Position numbers and translations under genes: made by a program
Shown here: piece by piece, positions 11,316 through 22,694 of the stretch
Numbering within the stretch: the stretch's first letter is position 1
Layout: the number at the start of each line of letters is the position of its first letter
Notes under the pieces: generated by a model
The model's database searches: none
What the model was told of the DNA's origin: nothing
Seen by the model: only the letters and a program-made list of their open reading frames with translations
Assembly: GCF_030272615.1 (NCBI RefSeq)
Contig: NC_081409.1
Span: forward strand, 21,950,260 to 22,014,259
Direction: 5' to 3'
DNA: 64,000 nt
From: Cryptomeria japonica
Taxonomy: Eukaryota; Streptophyta; Pinopsida; Cupressales; Cupressaceae

Positions 11316-12335
11316 TGTGTGTGTGAAAAGTGGACCTGTATCTGTACCTAGAATACATAACACTTCAATTAAGTCATTAGATGCATGGTTAGTAAATCAA
11401 TAATCAATGAATAATAAACCATAAAAAGTGACCCATTGCCTTCTAGTAGATGCGAGTTTAGATTGCTCTCAGATTGCTAAGCTATCCAGTGACTAGACAA
11501 CACCTAAACAAAGGATTTTTAAATCTATATGAGCATGAATATGAGCTAAATAGATGCAAGATTAATCTAACATGATTTAAGCAATTTGTGAATATTTAAT
11601 TTGCAATATCTCAATGTAAATTCTCAATGAACCTAGAGCAAAAACATCATAATAACAATAGATTCTCCAATATTTTTGAATGAGAGATGAGAGCCTGAAT
11701 TTATAGAAAATTCAGATAGAAACCAAAGGCTGAGATCAAATGATGATGAGCGGTCAAGATTTTCCAAGAGGAAGCACAATCCAGGTGAATTGATGTGATT
11801 GGATGCTTTTCTCAGTTTTAAAGGAAATTGAACTAAAATTAAGATAAATTTGATTTATTCTCTATTTCATTCAATTTTAAGATTTAATTGTTTTAATTGC
11901 TTTCTTTGAGATTATCTATCAATTTAATTTAATTTTTTTTTCAAGATTATCTCCAATTGATTTCTTTTCTCAATTTTTAATTCTTTTTTTGATTTATTTC
12001 CCTTTTTGAAGATTTGTGCTCATAATTTCCAATTCCTCTTTCTTGATTTGTTTCCTTTTTTGAAGATTTGTGGGAAATTGATTTATTTAATTAAATATGC
12101 TAGGATATTTAATAAAATAAATAAGATAATTGTTTAAAATGATTTACTTTGAATGATCAATTAATTAAATAAATATTTAATTAATATTGAGTGATTAATT
12201 TTGCCATGCGACATTTGATGATTTTAGAAATTAATTGTGTGCTCAAGATTGATTTAATTGCCTTTGGTTAGGACCTTGGTGACGTTGTCAAGATTAGGGG
12301 CTCATGGTTTAGATGACCATTTTTAGGGTATTACA
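11316..12335 (-). repeat. 3' LTR of the Tat-like element
   Basis: It is 1020 bp and aligns along its whole length with 24751-25821. Visible differences are point changes and a short missing piece near 11560 (the other copy has about 20 extra bases at 25000-25020). The high similarity points to a fairly recent insertion for a genome of this type. Confidence 0.92.
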
Positions 12336-12351
12336 TTTGCCCCTCTTTGAA
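12336..12351 (-). promoter_or_regulatory. Polypurine tract of the Tat-like element
   Basis: In minus-strand reading the bases before the 3' LTR are TTCAAAGAGGGGCAAA. The motif resembles the tracts at 2621-2636 and 37168-37186 of the other family. Confidence 0.8.
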
Positions 12352-14859
12352 TTAATGTGCGAGCAAGGCATTGGTTCAAAGAAAAGTTGATGTCTAGGAG
12401 ATGCCAGTTTTGAACTTGATTGATCGCGAACTAGATGAAAAGTGAGGTGTTTATCTTGATTCGAAGAGATGAACCTGAATGAAGTCTGATTAAAGCAATA
12501 CCGATCCTGAACTTGATTGAACTTAGGAACTATAGAAAACAAAAGATACCGAACTTGAACTTGATTAATCAATAAGAAAATCTTATTGATCTAGAACTTG
12601 ATTGATCTAGACACAGTGAGTGATGATAAAATTGATCTTGAACTTGATTGATCAAGATGCGATGAACGAAGATAAACTGTCTAGCTTGATCCAAAGCGAT
12701 GAATACTGAACACCTACTTAGATTGAGTGTGATCAAAGAAACTCTTTAAACCCTTGATTGAGTTTAAATGAATAATCAGCTTGATGAAAAGCGATGAAAC
12801 TGATTAACGTTAAGAGATTGATTCAGATGAAGACAAATATCAGCTTGATTTGAAGCGATGAAACTGATATGCCCCTAGCGATTGATTTGATTTAGATGAC
12901 TGAGAAATCTCAACTTGATATAAAGCGATGAAGTTGAGATGCCCCTAGCGATGAGGTCTTATTTGATTGATTTTCTTTAGTTGAAAAAGATTTTTTGCTC
13001 GACTTTCGATGAAGATTTGAAAATTTTCTCGATATTGAAGAATGTGAGGTCATAAGGTCACGAGTATGCCCCCTCGGGAGCGAAATCAAAAAATAGCGAG
13101 GGTACATGATGATAGGAAATTTCTTTAGCGATGATAAGTTGTTTTGAGTATAAATTGATTCAAAGGAATTTTTGAAAATTTTGCGTTGATTGATAAGAAA
13201 TTGAGCGCAAAGTTGATTTGTAGAAATTAAATTGAGATTCAGTGTTGAAATTGAGCACAAAGTTAAAGAAAGAGCATTTGATGAAAAGTGCTAAGTGGTC
13301 CGAATTTTGTGAAATTTCGATGAGAGGGTTGACATCAGATTTCGATTTTGATCCCAAAAATGGACTCAGGACAGCCGATTTACAAGCTCGTGATTTGATT
13401 TCATTGTACTTGTGTTGATGGATTATGAGATGTTGTTCTATATGCTTTATTCTATATGTATGCATTTCTTTTCAGTATAGATGAATGAATGCAAATGGAA
13501 TATGGGTGTTTATTTTTGTTTCTTTTTATGCAAATAAATGATGATGCAAATAAATGAGGAGAATGAGTAACTAGTAATGCAAATGTTTATTTTTCTTCAT
13601 GCAATAATATGAATGCAAATAAGTATAAAATGAAATGTGTGAATCTATATAAAATGCTCATGTATGTAGCTAACATCTCAATACACAAGTACTCGATCGG
13701 AGAAATGATGAAAAAAGACCACTTAGCTAAGAAATGATGAAGCTTCCAACTTTCATTTAGAAGATACAGAGATTGGTGTTACCATACCGAAATCACTCTA
13801 CATTCACGAGATGCAGAATGAAATGCAAGCTGAGATGCAAAATGCAACCTAAACCTAGTCACTAGATTGTGAAAAGCTTAATTTTCATCATTGAGCATTT
13901 TAAAATTATAGTAGGCAAATTAGAGTTCCTTGCTTTTCATGTGCAATATTAGTTATCTTGTTCGCAATGACCCTTTTTTTGTTCATATCCTTGGACAGAT
14001 TTCGTAGGGACCTGGATTGCACAATAAAGAAATTCCCTCAAAATAGACAAAGAAATGATGGGAACCTCCCTGAAGCATTCAAATAAGCGGAGTCAAGGTA
14101 TGTGAGGCGATTTCACCTTGATGTGAAGGCTCTTATCATAGACACCCAACTAATTTAGATATTTCTAGATCATTGGGATCATTCCTTCAAGCAAAAAACA
14201 AAGAAGATATTATGCCCCCAATCCTTGCTCCTCTTAGTCAAGATAGAATTCCTTGAGTTACTCAGAGGGATAATAATCAAAAACCAATATAAAAGATAAC
14301 ACAGAAAGAAAATTTTCATTCATAGCTCAAACTGTTTAGTGATTGTTTTCCATTATGTTGTTTTGCTTGTTAACTCAGTGATAAAACTCTTCAGTAGTCA
14401 GGAGACAGGTAACTGACTCAGAGTGGATGACTAGGTTTCACTGACGTAAGGTTGACTTGGTTGATACTGCTTAGGACATGTAATGTGCTTGGTTGATTAA
14501 CCTAAGACTAGGACATTGATCAGTTTCAAGCCATGAGGGTACCAACGAACCAGGATGTCACAAAAGTGACCGAAATATGTACAAGCGAAAGCAAAGATGT
14601 ATGAAGCGGAAATGCCAATGTTGCATTGATAGATGGAGCACTTGAGTACAAGAGGTGCCTATTTGCCAGGTTTTCACCTTCATGGCAGAGATGCATATAT
14701 TTTTTACCAAGGTGCCTATTTACCAGGTTTTCACCAGGGCATTTTCTCTCTCTCTTTTTTTTTTTTTTTCTGATTTTTTGGATTTTTGCAAGACTTTTTC
14801 TGATTTTAAGGATTTTTTCAGGACTTTTTAGCTGTATAGGTTGCTGGAGCAAAGAATAT
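12352..14859 (-). other. Post-pol untranslated region of the Tat-like element
   Basis: About 2.5 kb without coding capacity. Bases 12400-12960 hold many irregular copies of short phrases such as gaacttgattgat and aagcgatgaaactga, spaced 40 to 70 bp. Bases 14656-14685 and 14710-14738 are a direct repeat (gtgcctattt then ccaggttttcacc). A T-rich block (14755-14835) contains ggattttttcagg, also present at about 38403 in the non-autonomous element. A frame of 108 codons (14852-14526, minus) is Lys/Arg-rich low complexity and not convincing as a gene. Confidence 0.6.
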
Positions 14860-16190
14860 TTAAGTGAATAATTTCTTCAGATGGATGGTGTTGATCGGTT
14901 CGTAGAGCTGTTCTCCTTCCGATGTTAAGAGTTGATAGGCACCAGAGCCAAAAGCTGCAGTAATGATATAGGGACCTAGCCAGTTGGGTTTGAACTTCCC
15001 TTTGTTGTCTCAAAACTATTGATTTTTAGGATTTTCTCTCAAAACTAGGTCACCAACCTAAAATTATCAGTTTCGAACCTTCTTGTTATATCCTCTAGAC
15101 ATTCGCTTTTGATACACTCTGAGATGATCAAACGCCACTTGTCGACGCTCATCCAACAATTCGAGCTCTTGCAATCTAGATACTTTATATTCTTCACCAG
15201 TAACAAGACCTTGCAAAGAAACTCTTAGAGATGGTATTTCCACATCAATAGGTAATACTACTTCAGACCCATACACCGAAGAAAAAGGTGTAGCCCTAGT
15301 AGGTGTTCTGATACTTGTTCTATAAGCCCACAATGTAGGATTGAGCTGCAGATGCCAATCCTTCCCAGATTTGTTCACTGTTCTGTGCAAGATAGTCAAT
15401 AGGTTTTTGTTAGATGCCTCTGCTTGTCCATTACCTTGAGGGTAATATACTGATGACCAGTGTTGTTTTATTTTGAATTTCTCACAGAGTTCGTCTAGAT
15501 CTTTGTTCTTGAATTGTCCTCCATTGTCAGTTGTAATGGATGAAGGTATACCATACCTGCAGATGATATAATTAAGAATAAAGAGAGCTACTTGTTTGCT
15601 GGTTGCCTTGATGAGTGAAACCGCTTCTACCTACTTAGTGAAGTACTTAGTGGTAGTGATAATAAATTTGCGTCCATTAGATGATGCAGGATATATTTGG
15701 CCAATTAGATCAAATGCCCACTGTTGGAAGGGCTAGTGTGTTACAAAGGGTATGAGATCCCTCACTAGAGCATGGATAAGGTGCCCATGCAGTTGGCACT
15801 TTTGACAAATTTTAGCAAATTTTATAGCTTCTTTCTCCATGTCGGGCTAGTAGTAGCCAACCCTTAGTATTTTTCGTGCTAAAGTTAGACTATTCGAATG
15901 AGATCCACAAACACCTTCATGAACCTCAAATAATGCGCATTGGGACTCCTCAATTTATAGACATCTAAGCAAAGTATTATCTAAACCTCGCCTGAATAGG
16001 TTGTGAGAAATGATGACGTACCATGATGCATTTCAGATTAGGTTCCTTTTTTCATTTCGGGAAAGATTAGTAGGGACAACTTGGTCATGTAGGTAAGAAT
16101 AAGGTGGCTTTAACGAGATGAGTCATGTCCAATAATAGAACAGACCATCTGGGACTCAGGAGAATCATAGGCAAGATAATGTAACTCTTC
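14860..16190 (-). pseudogene. Integrase of the Tat-like element
   Basis: The integrase inserts the element cDNA into the host chromosome. On the minus strand the zinc-binding half is eroded but keeps CQKCQLHGH. The catalytic core keeps all three acids: Asp in QQWAFDLIG, Asp in TTDNGGQFKN, and Glu in GNGQAEASNK. It then runs through LWAYRTSIRTPT and SSVYGSEVVLP to the C-terminal GDLVLRENPKN, KPNWLGPYII and EPINTIHLKKLF, ending with the stop at 14860-14862. Multiple TAG and TGA stops interrupt it, mostly in the first 500 bases. Only the segment 15399-15067 is a long open stretch. Confidence 0.85.
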
Positions 16191-16199
16191 CACCAGGAA

Positions 16200-16661
16200 T
16201 TAAAAGAAAAAATTAGATTCCTGTAGCTGTGGTATAGATGCCAAGGTGGCCATTGCATCCGCTGCTCTATTTGCTATTCTGGGGATCTGTTGAGATGATA
16301 CAAAGGTAAAGTATTTCTTGAGATCATCCACCATTCTCTTATAAGGCATTAGTTTCTCATCTCTTGTCTGATATAGATCATTGATTTGGTTGATAATAAG
16401 TTGATAATCTCCATAGATGTGTAATTCAACTATCTTCCACTCAATGGCCAGCTTGATCCCGTTTACCAAAGCTTCATATTTTGCAATGTTGTTTATGCAA
16501 GGGAAGATAATCTTGTAAGCTTTCAGAATTGAATATTTTTGAGGAGTAATAAAAAGTATTCCGGCACCAAAACCATGTTGAGTGAAAGACCCATCAAATA
16601 ACATCTTCCATGATTGTTCAGTAAGGTGCATGATTGATTCATCTGGGAATTCTATATGCAA
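16200..16661 (-). pseudogene. Second (archaeal-type) RNase H of the Tat-like element
   Basis: An open stretch of 153 codons carries an RNase H fold with the acidic residues in place: Asp in LFDGSFTQHGFGAG, Glu in KYEALVNGIKLA, Asp in IYGDYQLII and Asp in NRAADAMATLA. Plant Ty3 elements of the Tat lineage have gained this extra RNase H between the ordinary one and integrase. The domain looks intact, although it is linked to the rest of pol through stop codons. Confidence 0.85.
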
Positions 16662-17000
16662 AGGTTGACTATCTTCAAGTGGAGCATCAACAAGTTGGTC
16701 TGCAATAACCTATCCTTTGATGGCTTTACGTTCCACATATTCAATATCAAATTCTATAAGAACCATGACCCATTTGGCTAGTCTTCCTATAAGCGTTGCT
16801 TTACTGAGAAGATATTTGAGTGGATCAATCTTAGCTACCAGCTTAATAGAGTGTGCCAATATATAGTGCCTTAATTTTTGTGATGCAAAGACCAATGCCA
16901 AGCATGCTTTATCTATTATAGTTTAGTTCATTTTATATGACACCAATGTTCTGCTGATTTAATAGATAGCACGTTCCTTTTTATTGTCATCCTGTTGTGC
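16662..17000 (-). pseudogene. First RNase H of the Tat-like element, decayed
   Basis: The ordinary Ty3 RNase H begins in the tail of the preceding segment (LILYISTTDTSLGALLAQ) and continues as ALVFASQKLRHYILAH and IGRLAKWVMVLIEFDIEY. In elements with two RNase H copies the first is usually the degenerate connection domain, and the same may hold here. In-frame stops are at about 16923 and 16710. Confidence 0.7.
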
Positions 17001-18149
17001 CAGAAGTGCCCCCAGTGAAGTATCTGTAGTTGATATGTATAGGATCAGTGGCTTACCTTGAATCGGTGGCATTAATATGGGTGGATTAGAAAGATATTCT
17101 TTGATTTGTTTTAAATATTGTTCACAATATTTATCCCAGTTGTATTGAACTCCTTTCCTTAATACCTTTGTGAAAGATTGAGCTTTTTCTGCTAGCTGGG
17201 ATATAAAACGCCTTATTGATTGAAGACAGCCTTGTAAACTTCTCATTTGACTGATATTCTTGGGTGGAGGCATTTCCATTATAGCTTGGACCTTTTCAGG
17301 GTCAACCTCAATTCCATTATTTGAAATTATGTAACCAAGCAATTTTCCTGATGTTACCCCAAATGCACACTTTTTAGGATTTAACCGGAGCTTGAATCTT
17401 TCCATTCTATCCAGTATGAGACCTAGTTCTTGAATATGTGTAGATCTCTTCATAGTCTTTACCAGGGTGTCATCAAAATAATCTTCCATGTTTTTATGCA
17501 TTATATCATGGAAGATAGTGGTTATCGCTCTTTGGTAAGTTGCTCCTGCGTTCTTTAGACCAAATGGCATAACATTCTAGCAGAAGGTTCCCCATGCACA
17601 TGTGAAAGCTGCATTTTCTTGATCTTCAGGGGATATCTTGATCTGATTGTAACTAGAGAATCCATCCATTAATGAATACATCTCATATCTAGCAGTCATA
17701 TCTACTATCATGTCAATGTTGGGTAATGGAAAATCATCTTTCAGACATGCCTTATTGAGATCCCTGACGTCTGTGCAAACTCTAATAGATTTGTATGCCT
17801 TTGATACAGGTACTATATTTGATATCCATTATGCGTAGTCTATAGCTATGATAAATCCAGCTTTTAGCAATTTTTCTAGTTCAACTTTGACTAGCAGTGC
17901 CACATGCGGATGCATCTTACAAAGTTTTTGCTTGACTGGTTTAACTCCTGGTGTAATAGAGAGATGATGCATGATGAGATCAGGATCTAGTCTTGGCATA
18001 TCTGAGTATGTCCATGCAAAGTTGATCTTATTTTCTAAAAAAAAGTTTCTGAAATATTTTAACTCTTCTGCTAATAGTGATTGAGCTAAATGAATGATGT
18101 GTGGTGTCTCTTGACTCCCAATGTTCATTGGCCGAGTTGGCTCAATCAA
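16959..18149 (-). pseudogene. Reverse transcriptase of the Tat-like element
   Basis: The domain begins around the motif LSITPGVKPVKQKLCKMHP, shows VCTDVRDLNKAC, then LMDGFSSYNQIKISPED, MPFGLKNAGATYQRA and the active-site box YFDDTLV, followed by LNPKKCAFGV and LLGYIISNNGIEV. The box normally reads YVDDILV; the two Asp residues are kept while Val is Phe and Ile is Thr. Two or three stop codons split the frame (near 17826 and 17577). The order and spacing fit a full-length Ty3 reverse transcriptase. Confidence 0.9.
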
Positions 18150-18241
18150 TATGGAAGATCTCTCCTAGAAGTGACTTGGCAGTATATCAAGTATCTCACC
18201 TTCAGGCACCTCAGAGAGGTTTTCACCTTTAGGTACATCCT

Positions 18242-19141
18242 TTATTTTCTCTTTTTTAGATTCTGATACCGCCACAATGTGGTTTTTGCCATCAGATCTT
18301 TTATTTTTATTTTTCTTATTTTGCGACTAAGATACTTGATATCTATTTCAGTCTTGTTTTCACTTTGTTCATTGGTGGAAGAGTACATGGGTTCAACTGC
18401 ATTGAGATAGTAGGCTAATGTATAGTCATTGGCAAAAGTAGGTACATTCAAGGGTTGGTTATAAAGAGTACAATCAATTAGTTCCAGATGCATTAAGGAT
18501 AAGGTTGGAACAGGCTCAAGGAATTTCACAGTACTATCATCATGGCTTCATACTGACCAGTCGAGTTCCAGAAGACTACCTTGTGTATGTGTCTCGAGAC
18601 TAGGAAGAGTTACGACATAATTATCGAAATTCATGTTAGTATTTATTGGACCTAACCCAACCGACCTACTTCTAGTGTCGTCACCTACTTCAGACTGGAC
18701 TATATACCATGGTGTGACAGTAACAGGGTGAGCGGACAACATCTCAACATTCATGACAGAGTAGTCATAATGTGTTGTTGAATAATCATTGTTATGAATA
18801 GAGCTCGTGTCTGAGTTATCAGAGTCATAAGATGAAGTTTCTGACTCATCTTCAAGTGGCTTAGTAAAAGTATATATAGTATCAACACCCACATCTTTGA
18901 TGCTGCAAGTTCCTTCGTGATTTGGTTCATTGATTGCTTGTATTTGACACACTTGTGGACATAACCTTGATGGTTCTGTTAATCCATGTCGCCTGTTCCA
19001 TTCAGCTTCCTCTGGACTGATCACTGGTTCTATTTCTGTAGCTTCTAGTTCTTCTTTTGTAGTTTTGTACATGATTTGTCTTATCTCATTAGAAGGAGAG
19101 TTAGTGGGTGAAGAAATTGCTTGTGTCCTTTCTTCCTCCAT
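18242..19141 (-). pseudogene. Spacer frame between protease and reverse transcriptase
   Basis: Two open stretches, 197 codons (19141-18548) and 95 codons (18529-18242), lie in line between protease and reverse transcriptase. The first starts MEEERTQAISSPTN and has a Ser/Asp/Tyr-rich middle (SSYDSDNSDTSS). I recognise no domain. Large Tat-lineage elements commonly have such a poorly conserved linker, so it is taken as part of the polyprotein. Confidence 0.6.
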
Positions 19142-19544
19142 CTGTCATTCATAGTCTTCTTATCTTTTTAGTCTAATTTCTTCCATTTCCTTTTGAAATT
19201 TTTAGGCATATCAGCTCTTGTGCATCATCTATGATATCACTGGATTATTTAGGGGTTTCTATAGTAGATGTATCTGAGAGATGGTCAAGACCCCATTCAT
19301 ACTCATTTGAATCAATTTTTGAATCATCTACTTGTTGTCTGCCAGTATATGTGATTGAAATGTTCAGCAGTGCAAACAATTCTCTGATTCTATATACTTC
19401 ATCTCTCATATCCTCTAGGACTTCTACTTCCTGTGGTATTATAGCTAATATAACTGGAACTTGATTACCATCTTTTCCCTCTCTCTAGGTGGGAAATTCT
19501 TTTTGTTCACCGTCACACTCTTCCTGAGTTTGTTGAGTACTAAT

Positions 19545-20798
19545 TTATTGTGTTGTTAAAGGTAGTACCTTTTTCTTCCACTTACGTTGATGGTGGGGCA
19601 TGTGCTTCTGATTTGATGACTTTCTTGGATCATATCCCAGTCCAGCTTTATCATTGGCAGACTTAGTTTGTAAATGAATAGGTTCAACAATACCTTTTTG
19701 ACGTTTGCCTAGAGGACCAATACTTGAATATCCCATGCGTTGAAGCATCTTATAGCCTGGACCATATTGTGTCAGAGAAATCTCACAATGTTGTATTTCT
19801 TTGTTTGCACTATCTTCTTTGAAAAGTGACTTGAGAACATCATCCTCTTCTATTTCACTTGCAAGAGAAGTAGAGGACTGTATGAAGACACCATCATAAA
19901 TGACTTTTGGAGTTGAAGTTTGTGGCTTCATAGCCTCTGATGGTTTTCCCAACTGTCTTGGTGATGGAGGAAGAGACATCAGTGAGAGTATAGGCTCTAT
20001 TTTGTAGCCATCTATGCTAGTGTTTGTGATTTTCAATTTCTTTTGTAAATCTTTCAACAAAGATTTTGAACTTTCAGTTGTGGAGGCCGCTCTATTATGA
20101 GGAACAAAAGCATCAGCACTCTGCGTTAATGCATTGCAGGTATAACTTGTATCACCAGGAATATTGACTTCAACTCCATTATAAGGAGATTTCAAGCATT
20201 GATGATACATAGATGGTACTGCTTTCATTTCATGAATCCATGGTCTGCCCAGTAAGATGTTGTATGAAAGATGAAGATCCAGGACTTGAAAAATGACATC
20301 TCTTTCCATAGGTCCTACTCTGATTGGTAATAGTACCAGATCCTTAGAGGTTCTTTCTTCTTCATCATAAGCCTTGATTGTTATTTTCTTTGTTGGGTCA
20401 ATAACATTTTCAGAGAATCCCAGCCGTGTCAATAGATTGTAGGTACAAATATTCAACCCAATGCCTCCATCTATCAAAACATGGTTAACGCAGTGTTTAT
20501 GGATCATGGCTTCAATGTGTAATGGCTGGTTATGTGGGTGACTCAGTGAGTTATCATCTTCTTCAGAGAAAGTGAGGTAATGAGGTGAGGTCAAGTGATC
20601 GACCATAGATTGAAATTGATCTACGTCTAAATCTTTAGGGACACTAGTGGTAAGTAGAGCCTTGTCCAGGAACTCTCTATGAGCAGAAGAGATCTTAAGC
20701 AGTTCCAAAATGGAGATTTGAGCATTGGTTCTCTTCAATTGTTCGACAATACTATAACCAAGAGAAGACGATGAAGCCAATTGTTTTGATTTGGCCAT
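19545..20798 (-). pseudogene. Retropepsin with a G-patch-like tail, Tat-like element
   Basis: An uninterrupted 417-codon frame. Residues 108-117 read LIDGGIGLNI, the retropepsin active site in its DGG form, and ILLGRPWIH follows about 80 residues later as the flap and second conserved block. Residues 345-390 read GPGYKMLQRMGYS, then G..KRQKGIVEPI and NDKAGLGYDP, the glycine pattern of a G-patch, a motif that in other proteins contacts RNA or RNA helicases. The tail is basic (RKWKKK). This is the longest intact frame in the window. It should act during particle maturation, the G-patch role is unknown. Confidence 0.85.
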
Positions 20799-20810
20799 GA
20801 TTGTATCTGT

Positions 20811-22694
20811 TTACCTATTTGGTAGATTTGATGTTGTTTGATCGAAAGATGAGGAACTAGCTCCTGGGAGAGTAATCTTCCTTTGAGCACGAGTCACAAC
20901 ATTAGTAGTTTGTGCTTGACTTTGGTGATCCTGGACTATGATCACATTGCAAGATTCAGTTTGAGTAGATTCAATCATGTTGATCATATTATCGTTGTTA
21001 GTGTAGGTATAATTGACTCTATCTCCTCCCTTGGATTTTGAGGAATCTCCTTGTTCATAAGTTAGTAAGGGATCTTTAAAAGCCTTATGATCAACATTTG
21101 TCTCATGATTTCCAACAACGATCTTGTTTGCATCAATGAGATATTGGATTTCATGTCGAATTTTCATGCAGTTGTTTATGTTATGTCCCTTTTTCCGATG
21201 GTAGTCATAGTATTCATTTTCTCTCCACCATTTGGGTCTAATTTTTGGGTCATATGGTCTAGAATTGTCTAGCAATGTTATCAGATTATTTGCCAATAAG
21301 GTTTTGAAAGCTGATTCATATGACTCATCTAGAGGAGTAAAATCACGCTTAGGCTTTGAAACCCAAGGTTTTTCTTTAAACCATTCTCTTGTTTTCTTTG
21401 GAGGATTTTCTATCACAATTTTAGCTGCTTTGAGTGCTTGCGTGCCACTGGCCAAGTTAAATATTGTAGATTTTGTTTTTGCTTAGACAGTATCTACCAC
21501 TCCATTACTAACAATGTTTCTATTGTTATCTTTTCCATATTTCCAGTACTTTCTCTTTTCTTTAGAGCTAGAACCTTGCGATGTTTCTTTCCAAAGCGAT
21601 ATATCTCCCTTGTTTATAAGCACATCTTCCATTCTGAGGGCGTTATCTACCATTTTGTTGAATGAAGGGTGTACTTGCATCTGGACACTATACTTTAATT
21701 TAGGGATTAGGTTGTTGACAAAGATATCCATTTTCTCAAGATCTGGGATAGTCCATGAATATCTAGAGAACATCTTTCTCCATCGTTGGAGAAAAGTGAG
21801 AAAGGGTTCTCCTGTCTTTTGTTTGGTATTGCAAAGCTCTATCATAGTCACAGGATGTTGAATGTTGTATGAGTATTGTTGTAAAAATAGTTGGACTAGT
21901 TCTTCGAACGTTTTTTTTCCTTTGGGTAGACTTGAGAACCATTCCATTGCTTGACCCCCTAAACTCCTTGGGAAAAGGTGCATGAGGTATGTTTGATCGT
22001 GCATGAACTCCATACAGGTGGCACAAAAATCTCTGACATGACCTTGAGGATCTCAGGTACCATCATATTTGTCAAATTTTGGGATCTTGAAGTGAAGGAA
22101 ATGGAGGCATGTAAAGGTTTTTGTCAAATGAGAATGGGCATATTGTGTCCAGAGAATATTGTTTTGGTGTTTTATCTTTGTTTTGTAGTTTTGTGACCGC
22201 AGTTTGTAATGTTTGCATTTGTTTGCTTATTTTTCCCCATGGTGTCTCTTCCTCTTTAGCGACGAGGGCCTCCACATTATAACTAGTAGGGAGTTTGGCG
22301 CCTTGCTTTGCTAATTCTAGGAAATAATCTTCTTTTTCCCTAGCCATGATGACCTTCATCATTTTTTAGAACTCTTTATCATTCTGACATCTATGTACCT
22401 TGGCTTCAGGAGGTTCAGGAAGCTCAGATTTAGTCGATGAGGAATCACTATTAGTAGCATGATTGCTGAAGTCGTCGTGAGTGTCTCGTTTACTAGCTTC
22501 TCTTTCTTGTCTTTCCCCAGACATGGTGGGAGATAGGGGCTGACCAAAGAATGGTAGATCATAAACTGGTATCTATGATGAGGAGGGTTTATTGTAAAAA
22601 GGGTTTTCCACAAAGACTGAATTGTCTTTTGACAAAAGGGCATTTCTTTTTCTTTGTCTCTTTTGCTGCGAGAATTTCTAGTTTGAATAGGCAT
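20811..22694 (-). pseudogene. Gag of the Tat-like element
   Basis: The likely start is the Met at 22694 (MPIQTRNSRSKRDKEKE); the Met 17 codons upstream is in a less typical context. The capsid domain is clear at 22013-21483: MHLFPRSLGGQAMEWFSSLP, then FEELVQLFLQQYSYN and FLQRWRKMFSR. The next part (21455-20811) has YYDYHRKKGHNINNCMKI, a relative of a CCHC knuckle in which the first cysteine position is not Cys. Stops occur near 22567, 22363, 22056 and 21482, one frameshift is likely. The protein would form the retrotransposon particle. Confidence 0.85.
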
